In this document: positions 17,210-26,432 of the stretch, in pieces | How the letters are laid out: the number at the start of each line of letters is the position of its first letter | Numbering within the stretch: the stretch's first letter is position 1 | Assembly (NCBI GenBank): GCA_903844645.1 | Contig: CAIMUP010000001.1 | Span: 1-64,000, forward strand | Length of the DNA: 64,000 nucleotides | Reading direction: 5' to 3' | Origin: an uncultured Bacteroidota bacterium | GTDB taxonomy: Bacteria; Bacteroidota; Bacteroidia; AKYH767-A; JABDAW01 | Program-made: the position numbers and the translations under genes | The notes under the pieces: generated by a model | The model's database searches: none | Told to the model about the DNA's origin: nothing | What the model saw: the letters and a program-made list of their open reading frames with translations, nothing else

Positions 17210-18424
17210 ATGATACCATTTTCTCCCCCGCACATAGACAAAAAGGTTATAGATGCTGTGATCGAAGTCCTCGAGTCTGGCTGGATTACCACCGGTCCTA
17301 AAACTAAGTTATTCGAGAAGAAACTTTCTGAATATACTGGTGCTCAATCCACGCTCTGTCTCAACTCTGCCACTGCCGGATTAGAAATTATCCTCCGGTG
17401 GTTCGGGGTGAAGGAAGGCGATGAAGTCATCGTTCCGTCATACACCTATGCGGCTACGGCGAATGTCGTTATTCATTGCGGGGCAACGCCTGTTTTTGTG
17501 GATACCGATGATGATTTCAATTGCTCTGTAGAAGCGATAGAAAGGGCTATTACGAACAAGACCAAAGTCATCATGCCGGTTGATTTTGCTGGCTATCCCT
17601 GCGACTATGATGCAATAAATTCTTTAGTTCAAAGATCTGATATTGCCAAGATGTTCAGCCCCGATTCTTTACCGCAGAAGATGTTGGGCAGGGTACTGAT
17701 TCTTGCCGATGCCGCGCATTCTATCGGGGCAATATACAAAGGAAAAAAGGCAGGAAGCCTTACTGATATTTCCGTGTTCTCTTTCCATGCCGTAAAGAAC
17801 CTTACTACCGCCGAGGGAGGGGCTGTGGCATTGAATTTACCTGCCCCATTCGACAACGAGGAGGTCTATAAATCGTTGTGCATTACCACCCTCCACGGGC
17901 AGAACAAAGATGCGTTGGCGAAGATGCAAAAAGGGAACTGGCGATACGACATCATTGAGGCGGGATACAAGTGTAATCTGACCGACATTATGGCGGCTAT
18001 CGGATTGGTGGAATTGGAGCGGTACGAAACCGAAACATTACCTAAAAGAAAGATGGTGATGGACCTCTATGCCAAGAAACTTTTGCAATACGATTGGGCT
18101 CAAATCCCTGAATACAACACAGAATCACGCACCGGCTCCTTCCATTTGTTCCCATTAAGAATTAAAAATATTACCGAAGATACCCGCGACAAAATCATCC
18201 ACGAAATATTCGAAAAAGACGTCTCCGTAAACGTCCACTTTATCCCCGTGCCGATGATGTCTTTCTATAAAAATAGGGGATACAACATTGCCAATTATCC
18301 GACTACGTATGACAACTACTCCAGAGAGATTTCACTACCCGTTTTTGTGGACCTTACCGAGGAACAAATCAACACAGTATTAAATGCCGTCATCACCTCC
18401 GTCGAGATGTTTGTTCGCAGTTAA
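17210..18424 (+). CDS. DegT/DnrJ/EryC1/StrS family aminotransferase (PglE-like)
   Basis: 404 residues; a PLP-dependent sugar aminotransferase. It starts IPFSPPHIDKKVIDAVIEVL and continues SGWITTGPKTKLFEKKL. The PLP region is DEVIVPSYTYAATANVV, and the Schiff-base Lys is in SFHAVKNLTTAEGG. The family adds an amino group to a 4-keto (or 3-keto) NDP-sugar. With the PglD-like and PglC-like genes it suggests a diacetamido-trideoxy-hexose of the bacillosamine type; the dehydratase that would supply the keto sugar (PglF-like) is not in the window. Confidence 0.93.
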   Translation: MIPFSPPHIDKKVIDAVIEVLESGWITTGPKTKLFEKKLSEYTGAQSTLCLNSATAGLEIILRWFGVKEGDEVIVPSYTYAATANVVIHCGATPVFVDTDDDFNCSVEAIERAITNKTKVIMPVDFAGYPCDYDAINSLVQRSDIAKMFSPDSLPQKMLGRVLILADAAHSIGAIYKGKKAGSLTDISVFSFHAVKNLTTAEGGAVALNLPAPFDNEEVYKSLCITTLHGQNKDALAKMQKGNWRYDIIEAGYKCNLTDIMAAIGLVELERYETETLPKRKMVMDLYAKKLLQYDWAQIPEYNTESRTGSFHLFPLRIKNITEDTRDKIIHEIFEKDVSVNVHFIPVPMMSFYKNRGYNIANYPTTYDNYSREISLPVFVDLTEEQINTVLNAVITSVEMFVRS

Positions 18425-18454
18425 TTTTTATTCAACAACCCCTTCTGCACGGGC

Positions 18455-19042
18455 ATGATCAAACGAATAACCGACATCCTTTTTTCCGCCATCGGCATCC
18501 TCGTTTTATCGCCTTTGTTTATTTTTATATCCATCAAAATAAGTTTCGATTCCAAGGGAGGAATTCTATACAGACAGCGCAGGGTGGGCAAAAATATAAA
18601 GGATTTCCAACTCCTCAAATTCCGAACGATGGTCGTGAATGCCGACCAACAGGGCTTGCTCACGGTCGGGGCGAAGGATAGCAGAATTACGAAATTCGGG
18701 AGCTTCCTTCGGCAGTATAAATTAGATGAATTGCCGCAACTATACAATGTTTTTATTGGCGATATGAGCCTTGTCGGACCCCGCCCCGAGGTTCGGAAAT
18801 ACGTCGAATTATATACCCAGCAGCAGCTTCAAATTTTTTCCATCCGCCCGGGTATTACCGATTTCGCCTCCATCAAATTCTCTAATGAAAACGAACTATT
18901 AGGCATGGCAAACGACCCCGAGGCGACCTATATTAATGAGATAATGCCGGCGAAGCTCGAGCTGAATCTCAAATATATTCGGGAGCAAAGCCTGATGACC
19001 GATCTGCGGATTTTATTCGCCACCATGAAGAAAATTTTCTGA
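18455..19042 (+). CDS. Undecaprenyl-phosphate sugar phosphotransferase (PglC-like, short form)
   Basis: 195 residues, the minimal monotopic phosphoglycosyl transferase. It has an N-terminal membrane helix (about residues 5-28), RVGKNIKDFQLLKFRTM, the catalytic Asp-Glu dyad in KLDELPQLYNVF, and GDMSLVGPRPEVRKYV. It starts glycan assembly by moving a sugar-1-phosphate from UDP-sugar to undecaprenyl phosphate. Last gene of the cluster, 30 bp after the aminotransferase, as expected for pglE-pglC neighbours. Confidence 0.94.
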   Translation: MIKRITDILFSAIGILVLSPLFIFISIKISFDSKGGILYRQRRVGKNIKDFQLLKFRTMVVNADQQGLLTVGAKDSRITKFGSFLRQYKLDELPQLYNVFIGDMSLVGPRPEVRKYVELYTQQQLQIFSIRPGITDFASIKFSNENELLGMANDPEATYINEIMPAKLELNLKYIREQSLMTDLRILFATMKKIF

Positions 19043-19273
19043 AGAAATTCTGCCGAGAAACCACTCTGACACGTCCTCTTCGACGGCATTATTAAAGGTA
19101 TAAAACTTGGGCATAAGGCAGGCATTCATTTTATTAATAAGATGAATATTGAATGAGTCTTGCTGGTTATAAAATTAAATATTAGTATTAATGAATTAAT
19201 ATTCACTAATAACATCCCATGAAATACCATTAACTCATAACAAAATATCCTTAAAATTGCTAAAAAAAGCCTC

Positions 19274-19546
19274 TATGCAGAGCTATACATCGACCTATTT
19301 TTCGGATTTTATGTCGATGTAGACCTGTACAAGTGGTGATTTCCCAAAAATCTTGTCGATGTAGACCTGTGCAAGTGGTAACTTCCCAAAAAATGTGTCA
19401 TTGGGGAGCTCCACATACGACAGTTTTTCGGATTTTATGTCGAGTAGGAGCTCCCGAATGACATATTTTTCGGATTTTATGTCGAGGAGGAGCTCCCCAA
19501 TGACATAATTTTCGGATTTTATGTCGAGGAGGAGCTCCCGAATGAC
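19274..19546. repeat. 21-bp tandem array D (42-bp dimers)
   Basis: Twelve units of exactly 21 bp from 19295 to 19546 (252 bp, no indel), plus one degenerate unit before. Two unrelated unit types alternate, one with TTTTTCGGATTTTATGTC and the other with GAGGAGCTCCCGAATGAC or GATGTAGACCTGT(A/G)CAAG, so the true repeat is a 42-bp dimer. GGAGCTCC is palindromic. The array lies in the 765-bp gap between the sugar transferase and PBP1A. The rest of that gap (19043-19273) is A/T-rich and shows nothing recognisable. Confidence 0.95.
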
Positions 19547-19573
19547 ATATAAATTCATCGCCCCAAACGGTTT

Positions 19574-19798
19574 TTATTCCCCGTTACTGCCCCTCTTAAA
19601 TTTATTCTGAGACCTTAAATATCCATCAAAGTAATGCCTATTAATTTTAGAATTATCGAAATGCAAATGCTTGAAAAAGGTCGAAAAATCCGGCTTCCAT
19701 TCATCCCCAATAATGGTTCGATTCTGATTACTTTCTTTATCGTAATTTTGCCGCTCCATTAAAATAATCCGAAGCCGATTGGCGTATTCAATAACCAT
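19574..19798 (-). pseudogene. possible small protein or gene remnant, unknown
   Basis: A 74-residue minus-strand frame (start MVIEYANRLRI, then MERQNYDKESNQNRTIIGDE, end FKRGSNGE) whose composition looks coding: mixed charged and aromatic residues and no repeats. Its start is 10 bp from the divergent PBP1A start, leaving no room for a promoter. It may therefore be the remains of a larger gene or a chance frame. I do not recognise a family. Confidence 0.3.
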
Positions 19799-19807
19799 AA
19801 AAAAATT

Positions 19808-22081
19808 GTGAGCAACGAAGAAAATATCTCCGACAACAGCCCTCCGAAAAAGAAAGGGAAACAGCAACGGAAGAGCAGGTTTTATCTGTACTTTTGGCTG
19901 GTTATTTCGGTGCCTATCTTCTTCGCGGCGTTGTATATTTTTCTGGTTGCGGCAGGCGTGTTTGGCAAGCTGCCTTCGTTTGAAGAATTGGAGAATCCGA
20001 AGAGCAACCTGGCATCGGAAGTGCTGTCATCAGACTTGGTTACGCTGGGGAAATATTATTATCAAAACCGTTCTAATGCCCACTACAGCGAGCTTTCGCC
20101 GAATGTTATCAATGCTCTTAAAGCCACGGAAGACGTGCGTTTTGAAGATCATTCAGGAGTTGATATCAGAGGATTGATAAGGGTAATATTTAAGACTGTT
20201 TTGCTCCACGAAAAATCATCTGGAGGCGGCAGCACCATCACGCAGCAGTTGGCAAAGAACCTCTTTCCGCGAGAAGAACATATCTCTAAGTTCCGCACCG
20301 TGAATCGGAAAGTAATGGAATGGATTATCGCGGTACGGCTGGAAAAGAATTATACGAAAGATGAAATCCTTGCTATGTATCTTAACACCGTGGAGTTCGG
20401 CAGCAATGCTTTCGGGATAAAATCTGCTGCCAAAACATTTTATGGAAGAACGACAGATTCCTTGCGAATAGAGGAAGCTTCGATGCTGGTAGGGTTGTTA
20501 AAAGCCCCTACTTCATTCTCTCCTATCAGCCATCCTAAACATGCCTTGGAGAGAAGAAATGTGGTGCTGAATCAGATGTATAAGTACAACTTTCTCACGC
20601 GGCATAGTTATGATTCGCTGACGAAGATACCCATCAATAAAACACTGAAATATCTTGCCGATGATCAGAACTCGGGCATGGCTCCGTACTTCCGAGAATT
20701 CCTTCGAGGCGAATTAGTGAAGTGGTGCAAGGATCATAAAAAAGCGGATGGGACGAGCTATAATATTTATCGCGACGGATTAAAAATTTATACCACCATC
20801 AACTCCAAAATGCAACGCTATGCCGAGGAAGCTGTGGCGGAACATTTCCCTGATTTGCAACAAAAATTCTACGCACATTGGAAAGGCAGAGATCCATGGG
20901 GACCATTCAAAGAAGTGCTTACATCCGCCATGCACCGCAGCGATCGTTATCATGAAATGAAGACAGCAGGAGCTACAAAAACAGAAATTGAAACGGCTTT
21001 CAATACCAAAGTTCCGATGACTATCTTTTCTTGGAAAGGGGAAAAGGACACCGTGATGACCCCGATGGATTCTATCAAATATTACAAGTATTTCATGCAG
21101 ACAGGATTCATGTCTATGGAGCCGCAAACCGGCTTCATCCGTGCATGGGTAGGTGGTATTAATTACAAACATTTCAAGTATGATCATGTTCGTGATGGTA
21201 AGCGGCAAGTAGGTTCTACCTTCAAGCCCTTCATCTATACCTTGGCAATGCAGGAGGGATATTCCCCATGTTTTAAAGTTCCTAACGTTCGTGTTACCTT
21301 TGATATGCCGCCACCACAACCGAAGTGGTCTCCACAAAATGCCGATGGAAAGTATGGTGGTATGCTTACATTAACAGAAGCATTGGCTAACTCTGTTAAT
21401 TGTGTTTCTGCATACTTGATGAAGCAATTTAATCCGCAAGCTGTGGTGAATATGGCACACAATATGGGTATCACAAGCGACATTGATACCTTGCCTTCCA
21501 TTTGTCTTGGAACCCCCGATTTATCAGTGTTTGAGATGATTGGTGCTTATGGAACATTCGCTAATAAAGGCATCTGGACCGAACCTATTTACATCACTCG
21601 CATTGAAGATAAAAACGGCACGGTACTGCAAGACTTCGTTGCGAAACGAAAGGAAGCTATCAGCGAAGAGACTGCTTACCTGATGCTGACTTTAATGAAA
21701 GGAGTTACGCTGCATGGTACAGGGGTTGCTCTTCGGTACAAACCATTTAATCTAACGATGCCTATTGCCGGTAAGACGGGTACTACCCAGAATAATTCTG
21801 ATGGATGGTTTATGGGTATTACTCCTGAATTAGTTTCTGGTTGTTGGGTAGGATGCGAAGATAGAAGTGTGCATTTCCGCACACTGATTGATGGGCAGGG
21901 AGCTGTTGTTGCGCTGCCGATATGGGGACTTTACATGAAGAAAGTGTATGCCGATAAATCATTACATGTTTCGCAAAAAGACTTTGACCGACCAGAAAAC
22001 AAACTTAGTGTAGAAATAGATTGCAACAAGTATCGTAATACCAACGAGAGCAATAATTTCAATAGCGACGTGGATAGATAA
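19808..22081 (+). CDS. Penicillin-binding protein 1A (transglycosylase/transpeptidase)
   Basis: 757 residues; a bifunctional peptidoglycan synthase. It has a cytoplasmic Lys/Arg-rich N-terminus and one membrane helix (about 22-46). The GT51 domain carries EDVRFEDHSGVDIRGLIR and GGSTITQQLAKNLF. The transpeptidase domain has the Ser in GSTFKPFIYT (S-x-x-K), SVNC (S-x-N) and KTGTTQN (K-T-G). It polymerises glycan strands and cross-links peptides outside the inner membrane. The start is GTG at 19808, just before a Lys/Pro-rich stretch; no nearer ATG fits. Confidence 0.96.
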   Translation: MSNEENISDNSPPKKKGKQQRKSRFYLYFWLVISVPIFFAALYIFLVAAGVFGKLPSFEELENPKSNLASEVLSSDLVTLGKYYYQNRSNAHYSELSPNVINALKATEDVRFEDHSGVDIRGLIRVIFKTVLLHEKSSGGGSTITQQLAKNLFPREEHISKFRTVNRKVMEWIIAVRLEKNYTKDEILAMYLNTVEFGSNAFGIKSAAKTFYGRTTDSLRIEEASMLVGLLKAPTSFSPISHPKHALERRNVVLNQMYKYNFLTRHSYDSLTKIPINKTLKYLADDQNSGMAPYFREFLRGELVKWCKDHKKADGTSYNIYRDGLKIYTTINSKMQRYAEEAVAEHFPDLQQKFYAHWKGRDPWGPFKEVLTSAMHRSDRYHEMKTAGATKTEIETAFNTKVPMTIFSWKGEKDTVMTPMDSIKYYKYFMQTGFMSMEPQTGFIRAWVGGINYKHFKYDHVRDGKRQVGSTFKPFIYTLAMQEGYSPCFKVPNVRVTFDMPPPQPKWSPQNADGKYGGMLTLTEALANSVNCVSAYLMKQFNPQAVVNMAHNMGITSDIDTLPSICLGTPDLSVFEMIGAYGTFANKGIWTEPIYITRIEDKNGTVLQDFVAKRKEAISEETAYLMLTLMKGVTLHGTGVALRYKPFNLTMPIAGKTGTTQNNSDGWFMGITPELVSGCWVGCEDRSVHFRTLIDGQGAVVALPIWGLYMKKVYADKSLHVSQKDFDRPENKLSVEIDCNKYRNTNESNNFNSDVDR

Positions 22082-22102
22082 TATAAACTTAAAACTATAA
22101 TC

Positions 22103-22801
22103 ATGATAAACAAAGTAATAGCTAATGCAGCAGAAGCGATAGTAGGTATTCAGGACAATATGACCCTGATGCTGGGTGGTTTCGGGCTTTGTGGGATTCC
22201 TGAAAACTGCATCAATGAATTGGTTAAATCGAATATCAAAGGACTTACCTGCATCTCGAATAATGCAGGCGTGGATGACTTCGGGTTAGGCTTGCTTTTG
22301 AAGAAGAAACAGATCAAAAAGATGATTTCATCCTATGTCGGGGAGAATGAAGAGTTCGAACGGCAATTGATTAGCGGTGAACTCGAAGTAGATCTCATTC
22401 CGCAGGGAACTTTAGCAGAGAGATTGCGTGCGGGAGGTGCAGGAATCCCTGCATTCTACACACCTGCGGGCTATGGTACAGAAGTTCAGGATGGAAAAGA
22501 AGTGCGCGAATTCAATGGTAAGATGTATCTCCTCGAATCATGGTTACGCGCGGACTTCGCGATCGTGAAAGCGTGGAAAGGTGATACACTCGGCAACTTA
22601 ATTTACAAAGCTACAGCCAGGAACTTCAATCCCATGATGGCGATGGCTGGTAAAGTGACCATAGCAGAGGTAGAAATCCTTGTGCCAGCAGGTGAATTGG
22701 AACCAAACGACATACATACGCCAGGGATATTCATACAGCGGATATTCCAAGGTGTAAATTACGAAAAACGTATCGAACAACGCACCATTTCATCAAGATA
22801 A
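22103..22801 (+). CDS. scoA: 3-oxoacid CoA-transferase subunit A
   Basis: 232 residues. CoA-transferase family I subunit A signature near the N-terminus ([19 protein letters not shown]), then [20 protein letters not shown] and a [16 protein letters not shown] stretch. With subunit B it transfers CoA from succinyl-CoA to acetoacetate (or related 3-oxoacids), feeding ketone-body or acetoacetate use. Followed by scoB after 21 bp. Confidence 0.95.
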   Translation: MINKVIANAAEAIVGIQDNMTLMLGGFGLCGIPENCINELVKSNIKGLTCISNNAGVDDFGLGLLLKKKQIKKMISSYVGENEEFERQLISGELEVDLIPQGTLAERLRAGGAGIPAFYTPAGYGTEVQDGKEVREFNGKMYLLESWLRADFAIVKAWKGDTLGNLIYKATARNFNPMMAMAGKVTIAEVEILVPAGELEPNDIHTPGIFIQRIFQGVNYEKRIEQRTISSR

Positions 22802-22822
22802 TTTCATTAAAATAACAAAGAT

Positions 22823-23479
22823 ATGTTAGACAAAACAGGCATCGCGAAGCGCATTGCACAGGAACTGAAAGATGGTTACTATGTCAACCTCGGGATAGGC
22901 ATTCCCACACTCGTGGCGAACCATATTCCCAAGGGGATTGATGTCATTCTGCAGTCGGAGAATGGACTCCTCGGCATGGGTCCTTTTCCTTTCGATGAGG
23001 ATGTCAATCCCGATTGCATAAATGCAGGTAAACAGACCGTAACAACGCTTCCCGGCTCTTCGTTTTTTGATTCCGCGATGAGCTTTGCGATGATCCGTGG
23101 CGAGCATGTAGATCTCACCGTCTTGGGTGCGATGGAAGTAAGCGAAACAGGCGATATTGCGAACTGGAAAATACCGTGTAAGCTCATAAAAGGCATGGGT
23201 GGCGCGATGGATTTAGTAGCTTCGGCAAAGCACATCATCGTCGCGATGCAACACGTCAATAAAGCAGGTGAATCAAAGCTTTTGCCGAGGTGTTCATTAC
23301 CGCTCACGGGCGTAAAATGTGTGAAAAGAATCGTAACAGAACTCGCCGTAATAGATGTTACACCGGATGGCTTCCGATTGATAGAACGCGCGCCGGGAGT
23401 AAGCGTTGAGCACATCATAGCATCTACAAAAGGAAGGCTGATAGTGGATGGCGACATCCCTGAAATGAAAATCGTTTAA
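22823..23479 (+). CDS. scoB: 3-oxoacid CoA-transferase subunit B
   Basis: 218 residues. Subunit B carries the catalytic Glu in [14 protein letters not shown], after [19 protein letters not shown], and later [20 protein letters not shown]. It forms the active CoA-transferase with the upstream subunit A. Directly after the stop, two partly complementary blocks (AAGGTTTAAAGG and CTTTAAACCCTT) may act as a weak terminator. Confidence 0.95.
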   Translation: MLDKTGIAKRIAQELKDGYYVNLGIGIPTLVANHIPKGIDVILQSENGLLGMGPFPFDEDVNPDCINAGKQTVTTLPGSSFFDSAMSFAMIRGEHVDLTVLGAMEVSETGDIANWKIPCKLIKGMGGAMDLVASAKHIIVAMQHVNKAGESKLLPRCSLPLTGVKCVKRIVTELAVIDVTPDGFRLIERAPGVSVEHIIASTKGRLIVDGDIPEMKIV

Positions 23480-23530
23480 GGTTTAAAGGTTTGTGGCGAC
23501 CCAAAACTTTAAACCCTTATGGCGCTTTCC

Positions 23531-23634
23531 CTGCTGCCTCCCCACCAAAAGCCCCTGCCAAAAGGCAGCAGCGGTCGGGCTGTTCGGGGGTTCCGTTCCC
23601 GCCTCCCCCACGAAAAGTCCCCACCAAAAGGCGG
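23531..23634. repeat. paired C/A-rich hairpin motifs with different stems
   Basis: Two similar blocks. The first (23531-23571) is CTGCTGCC ... GGCAGCAG, the second (23599-23634) is CCGCCT ... AGGCGG. Both loops contain the same kind of sequence (TCCCC(A)CCAAAAG, then CCAAAAGG). Stems differ but remain complementary. They fill most of the non-coding stretch between scoB and the palindromic element. Function unknown. Confidence 0.4.
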
Positions 23635-23692
23635 CAACCAAGCCCCTACCACTCGCGCAGCATACGACCCAGTCCAAACCCACTTCAAACAT

Positions 23693-23834
23693 CATGACAG
23701 GCAATCGCCCCTTCGCGATTTCCTGTAAGGTTGTTTGTTATCATCATCGAATTACCTTTCCTATTTATATCTTTTTTTTAAGGATGCATCCTTACAGGAA
23801 ATCGCGAAGGGGCGATTGCCTGTCAGGATGCTTG
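23693..23834. mobile_element. REP/MITE-like palindromic element, copy 2
   Basis: The best-preserved copy. Its arms of about 38 bp (left GACAGGCAATCGCCCCTTCG..., right CGAAGGGGCGATTGCCTGTC) are near-perfect inverted repeats. The ~50-bp middle shares GTTTGTTAT and ACCTTTCCTATTTATATCT with copy 1. No ORF of its own. It ends about 107 bp before the histidine kinase start. Confidence 0.8.
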
Positions 23835-23940
23835 TACCGATGAAGGCGATGAAAGCCATGGTAAAAATTAAGAATTGGATAATCCATGTTCTTTCATCTT
23901 TTTTTATTTTCGTTACTTTGCAGGATGAAAAACAGAGCGA

Positions 23941-25116
23941 ATGACTGAAAATAACAGCTCCATTTTGGAGGGCGATGCAGGCTTTAGAGTGCTGTTTCAA
24001 TATGCTTCCGTAGGGATTATCGTAGTGAATAAAAAAGGAGTTATCATCCTCGCAAACCCTTGTGCTGCGGCATTATTTGGCTATGATGCTGCCGAACTTT
24101 CAGGGCATTCTCTGGAGGTTTTATTGCCCGATTCTTTGGGAGCAGCGCATGTTCGTCACCGAGATTCTTACTTTGCCCACCCGAAAGCGAGGGCGATGGG
24201 AATTGGCTTGGATTTGCATGGAAAAAAGAAAGATACAACCGTGTTTCCGGTCGAGATAAGTCTGGGATATTATACGTTTGCCGGAGAACCGTACGCGGTG
24301 GCTTTCATAACCGATATTTCCAAGCGAAAAGAAGCCGAAGAAAGCCTGTTGCAAACGAATGCCAATCTGGAACGATTAGTAACCGAACGAACGCTGGCAT
24401 TAACCGAAGCGCTGGAACGCGAAAAGGAGTTGGGAGAGCTTAAATCGCGCTTTGTTTCGATGGCATCGCACGAGTTCCGAACGCCTTTAAGCACGGTACT
24501 TTCCAGTGTTTCGCTGATTAATAGTTACATCGAATTGGGAGAGAACGAAAAGACGCAGAAACATGTTGAGCGGATTAAAAATTCAATCAAAAACATGACA
24601 GTTATTTTAGACGATTTCCTGTCTTTAGACAAACTGGAACAAGGGAAAGTAACGGTGGATCGGAGCGTGTTTAACATCGTAGAATTTGCAGAAGAATTGC
24701 TCGAAGAAGTACGGTTAATTTGCAAAAATGGACAAGAGATTTTGTTGCATCATCACGGTTTTTCTGAAGTTTATTTAGACAGAAAGTTGGTAAGAAACAT
24801 CTTTTTAAATTTATTATCCAACGCTATAAAATATTCAAACGAAGGCACAAAAATTATAGTTGAAATTACCATACTCGAAGCCTTGATAACCCTGTCAGTA
24901 CAAGACTTTGGCATAGGAATACCTGATGAGGATCAGAAACATTTATTCGACAAGTTTTTTCGAGCCAAAAACGCCTCCAGCATACAAGGAACAGGTCTGG
25001 GATTAAACATCGTAAAGCATTATGCAGCCCTGATGGATGGGACTTTATCGTTCGTCAGCCGAGTTCATGAAGGTACTACTTTTACGATAGCCTTAATCCC
25101 GAAAAAATCAGTGTGA
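23941..25116 (+). CDS. PAS-domain sensor histidine kinase
   Basis: 391 residues, no membrane segment, so probably cytoplasmic. A PAS domain (about 12-130; VGIIVVNKKGVIILANPCAA, later PVEISLGYYTFAGEPYAVAF) is followed by a coiled linker. The HisKA domain has the phospho-acceptor His in SMASHEFRTPLSTVLSS (about 177). The HATPase domain carries NLLSNAIKYS (N box), DFGIGIPDED (G1) and GTGLGLNIVKHY (G2). No response regulator lies beside it, so it is an orphan kinase. The upstream region holds mobile-element copy 2 and a CTTTGCAGG block that may be a degenerate -7 box. Confidence 0.94.
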   Translation: MTENNSSILEGDAGFRVLFQYASVGIIVVNKKGVIILANPCAAALFGYDAAELSGHSLEVLLPDSLGAAHVRHRDSYFAHPKARAMGIGLDLHGKKKDTTVFPVEISLGYYTFAGEPYAVAFITDISKRKEAEESLLQTNANLERLVTERTLALTEALEREKELGELKSRFVSMASHEFRTPLSTVLSSVSLINSYIELGENEKTQKHVERIKNSIKNMTVILDDFLSLDKLEQGKVTVDRSVFNIVEFAEELLEEVRLICKNGQEILLHHHGFSEVYLDRKLVRNIFLNLLSNAIKYSNEGTKIIVEITILEALITLSVQDFGIGIPDEDQKHLFDKFFRAKNASSIQGTGLGLNIVKHYAALMDGTLSFVSRVHEGTTFTIALIPKKSV

Positions 25117-25191
25117 GCAATGCCAAGAACAGGCATCTTTTTTTCTTTTTCGCTTTATAATATCTTATAAAGGATGTTATTTCGGGGAAAT

Positions 25192-26331
25192 TTATTTTAG
25201 TATCTCTCGTGATATAACGAGTTTCTGAATTTCTGAAGTTCCTTCGCCTATGGTACAGAGTTTACTGTCTCGGAAATACTTCTCCACCGGAAAATCTTTG
25301 GTGTATCCATATCCGCCGAAGATTTGTATGGCTTCAGTCGCAACTCTTACTGCCACCTCGGAAGTATAATACTTCGCCATGCTCGATTCCTTTTTAATAT
25401 TCATGCCTCTGTTCTTCATATCCGCAGCTTGATAGGTCAGCAATTCAGCAGCTTCTATCTGCGTAGCCATATCGCTAAGTTTAAATGCAATCGCTTGGAA
25501 TTCGGAGATGGGTTTGTTGAATTGTTTTCTTTCTTTGCTGTATTTAATACTGGCTTCATAAGCCCCCTTCGCGATGCCAAGTCCGAGGGACGCGATGGAA
25601 ATCCTTCCGCCATCTAATACTTTCATCGCCTGCGCGAAACCATCACCCGGGTTTCCCATCATTTGGTCTTTATGCACGATGCAATTATCGAAAATCAACT
25701 CTGTCGTTTCCGAGGCTCTCATCCCTAATTTATTTTCTTTACGTCCGCCAGAGAATCCTTTAGTACCTTTCTCAATAATAAAGGTTGACATGCCGCGGTT
25801 ATCGCCCATCTTTCCAGTGCGCACTATTACTACTGCCACATCGCCGCTTATTCCATGCGTAATAAAGTTTTTGCTGCCATTAATTATGTAATGATCGCCT
25901 TCGAGAACGGCTGTTGTCAGCATGTTTGCGGCATCGCTGCCGGTATTTACTTCTGTTAATCCCCATGCTCCTATCCATTCTGCCGAGGCAAGTTTAGGGA
26001 GGTATTTCTGCTTCTGTATTTCGTTTCCGAAAGCTAATATATGCCCCGTGCACAGGCTGTTATGTGCCGCCATTGATAACCCAATGGAGCCGTCTATCTT
26101 TGAAAGTTCTACGATGGCGGTAACATATTCGGTGTAAGATAATCCCGCGCCGCCATATTCAACAGGAACCAGCACGCCCATCAATCCTAATGTCCCGAGT
26201 TGTTTGAAAACTTCGAGGGGGAAGGTCTGATCTTCGTCCCATTCCATCATTTTCGGCTTGATATGCTTCTCTCCAAAGTCTTTTATGGTAGCGGCTATCA
26301 TTTTTTGATTCTCGTTTATTTCAAAGTCCAT
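25192..26331 (-). CDS. Acyl-CoA dehydrogenase
   Basis: 379 residues, the usual length for short/medium-chain enzymes. FAD-dependent oxidation of an acyl-CoA to the 2-enoyl-CoA in fatty-acid or branched-chain amino-acid breakdown. Motifs: AAHNSLCTGHIL, WGLTEVNTGSDAANM, IIEKGTKGFSGGRKENKLGM, FGGYGYTKDFPVEKYFRDSK and the C-terminal IGEGTSEIQKLVISREIL with the catalytic-base Glu. Chain length cannot be told from sequence. A minus-strand -7 box (TAAGTTTG, 26387-26394) precedes it. Confidence 0.96.
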   Translation of the reverse strand: MDFEINENQKMIAATIKDFGEKHIKPKMMEWDEDQTFPLEVFKQLGTLGLMGVLVPVEYGGAGLSYTEYVTAIVELSKIDGSIGLSMAAHNSLCTGHILAFGNEIQKQKYLPKLASAEWIGAWGLTEVNTGSDAANMLTTAVLEGDHYIINGSKNFITHGISGDVAVVIVRTGKMGDNRGMSTFIIEKGTKGFSGGRKENKLGMRASETTELIFDNCIVHKDQMMGNPGDGFAQAMKVLDGGRISIASLGLGIAKGAYEASIKYSKERKQFNKPISEFQAIAFKLSDMATQIEAAELLTYQAADMKNRGMNIKKESSMAKYYTSEVAVRVATEAIQIFGGYGYTKDFPVEKYFRDSKLCTIGEGTSEIQKLVISREILK

Positions 26332-26386
26332 AATCTTCTTCTTATTTTGTTGTTTATTATCTCCTATTTCTGTGTATGCAAGGGCG

Positions 26387-26394
26387 CAAACTTA
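26387..26394 (-). promoter_or_regulatory. -7 promoter box of acyl-CoA dehydrogenase
   Basis: Minus-strand TAAGTTTG followed by CGCCC fits TAnnTTTG, 56 bp before the start codon and 39 bp beyond the ykgJ-like gene's 3' end. Confidence 0.45.
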
Positions 26395-26432
26395 GCAAAA
26401 CTTCCGGTATGCGGAATTATAAGGCTCGGTAT

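Noticed and set aside
23483-23843. Several short Pro/Lys-rich frames downstream of scoB
   Set aside because: They lie on both strands over the C/A-rich hairpins and the palindromic element, and none has protein-like conservation.
23941-25116. Hybrid two-component system for the PAS kinase
   Set aside because: No receiver domain is fused and no response regulator gene is adjacent.
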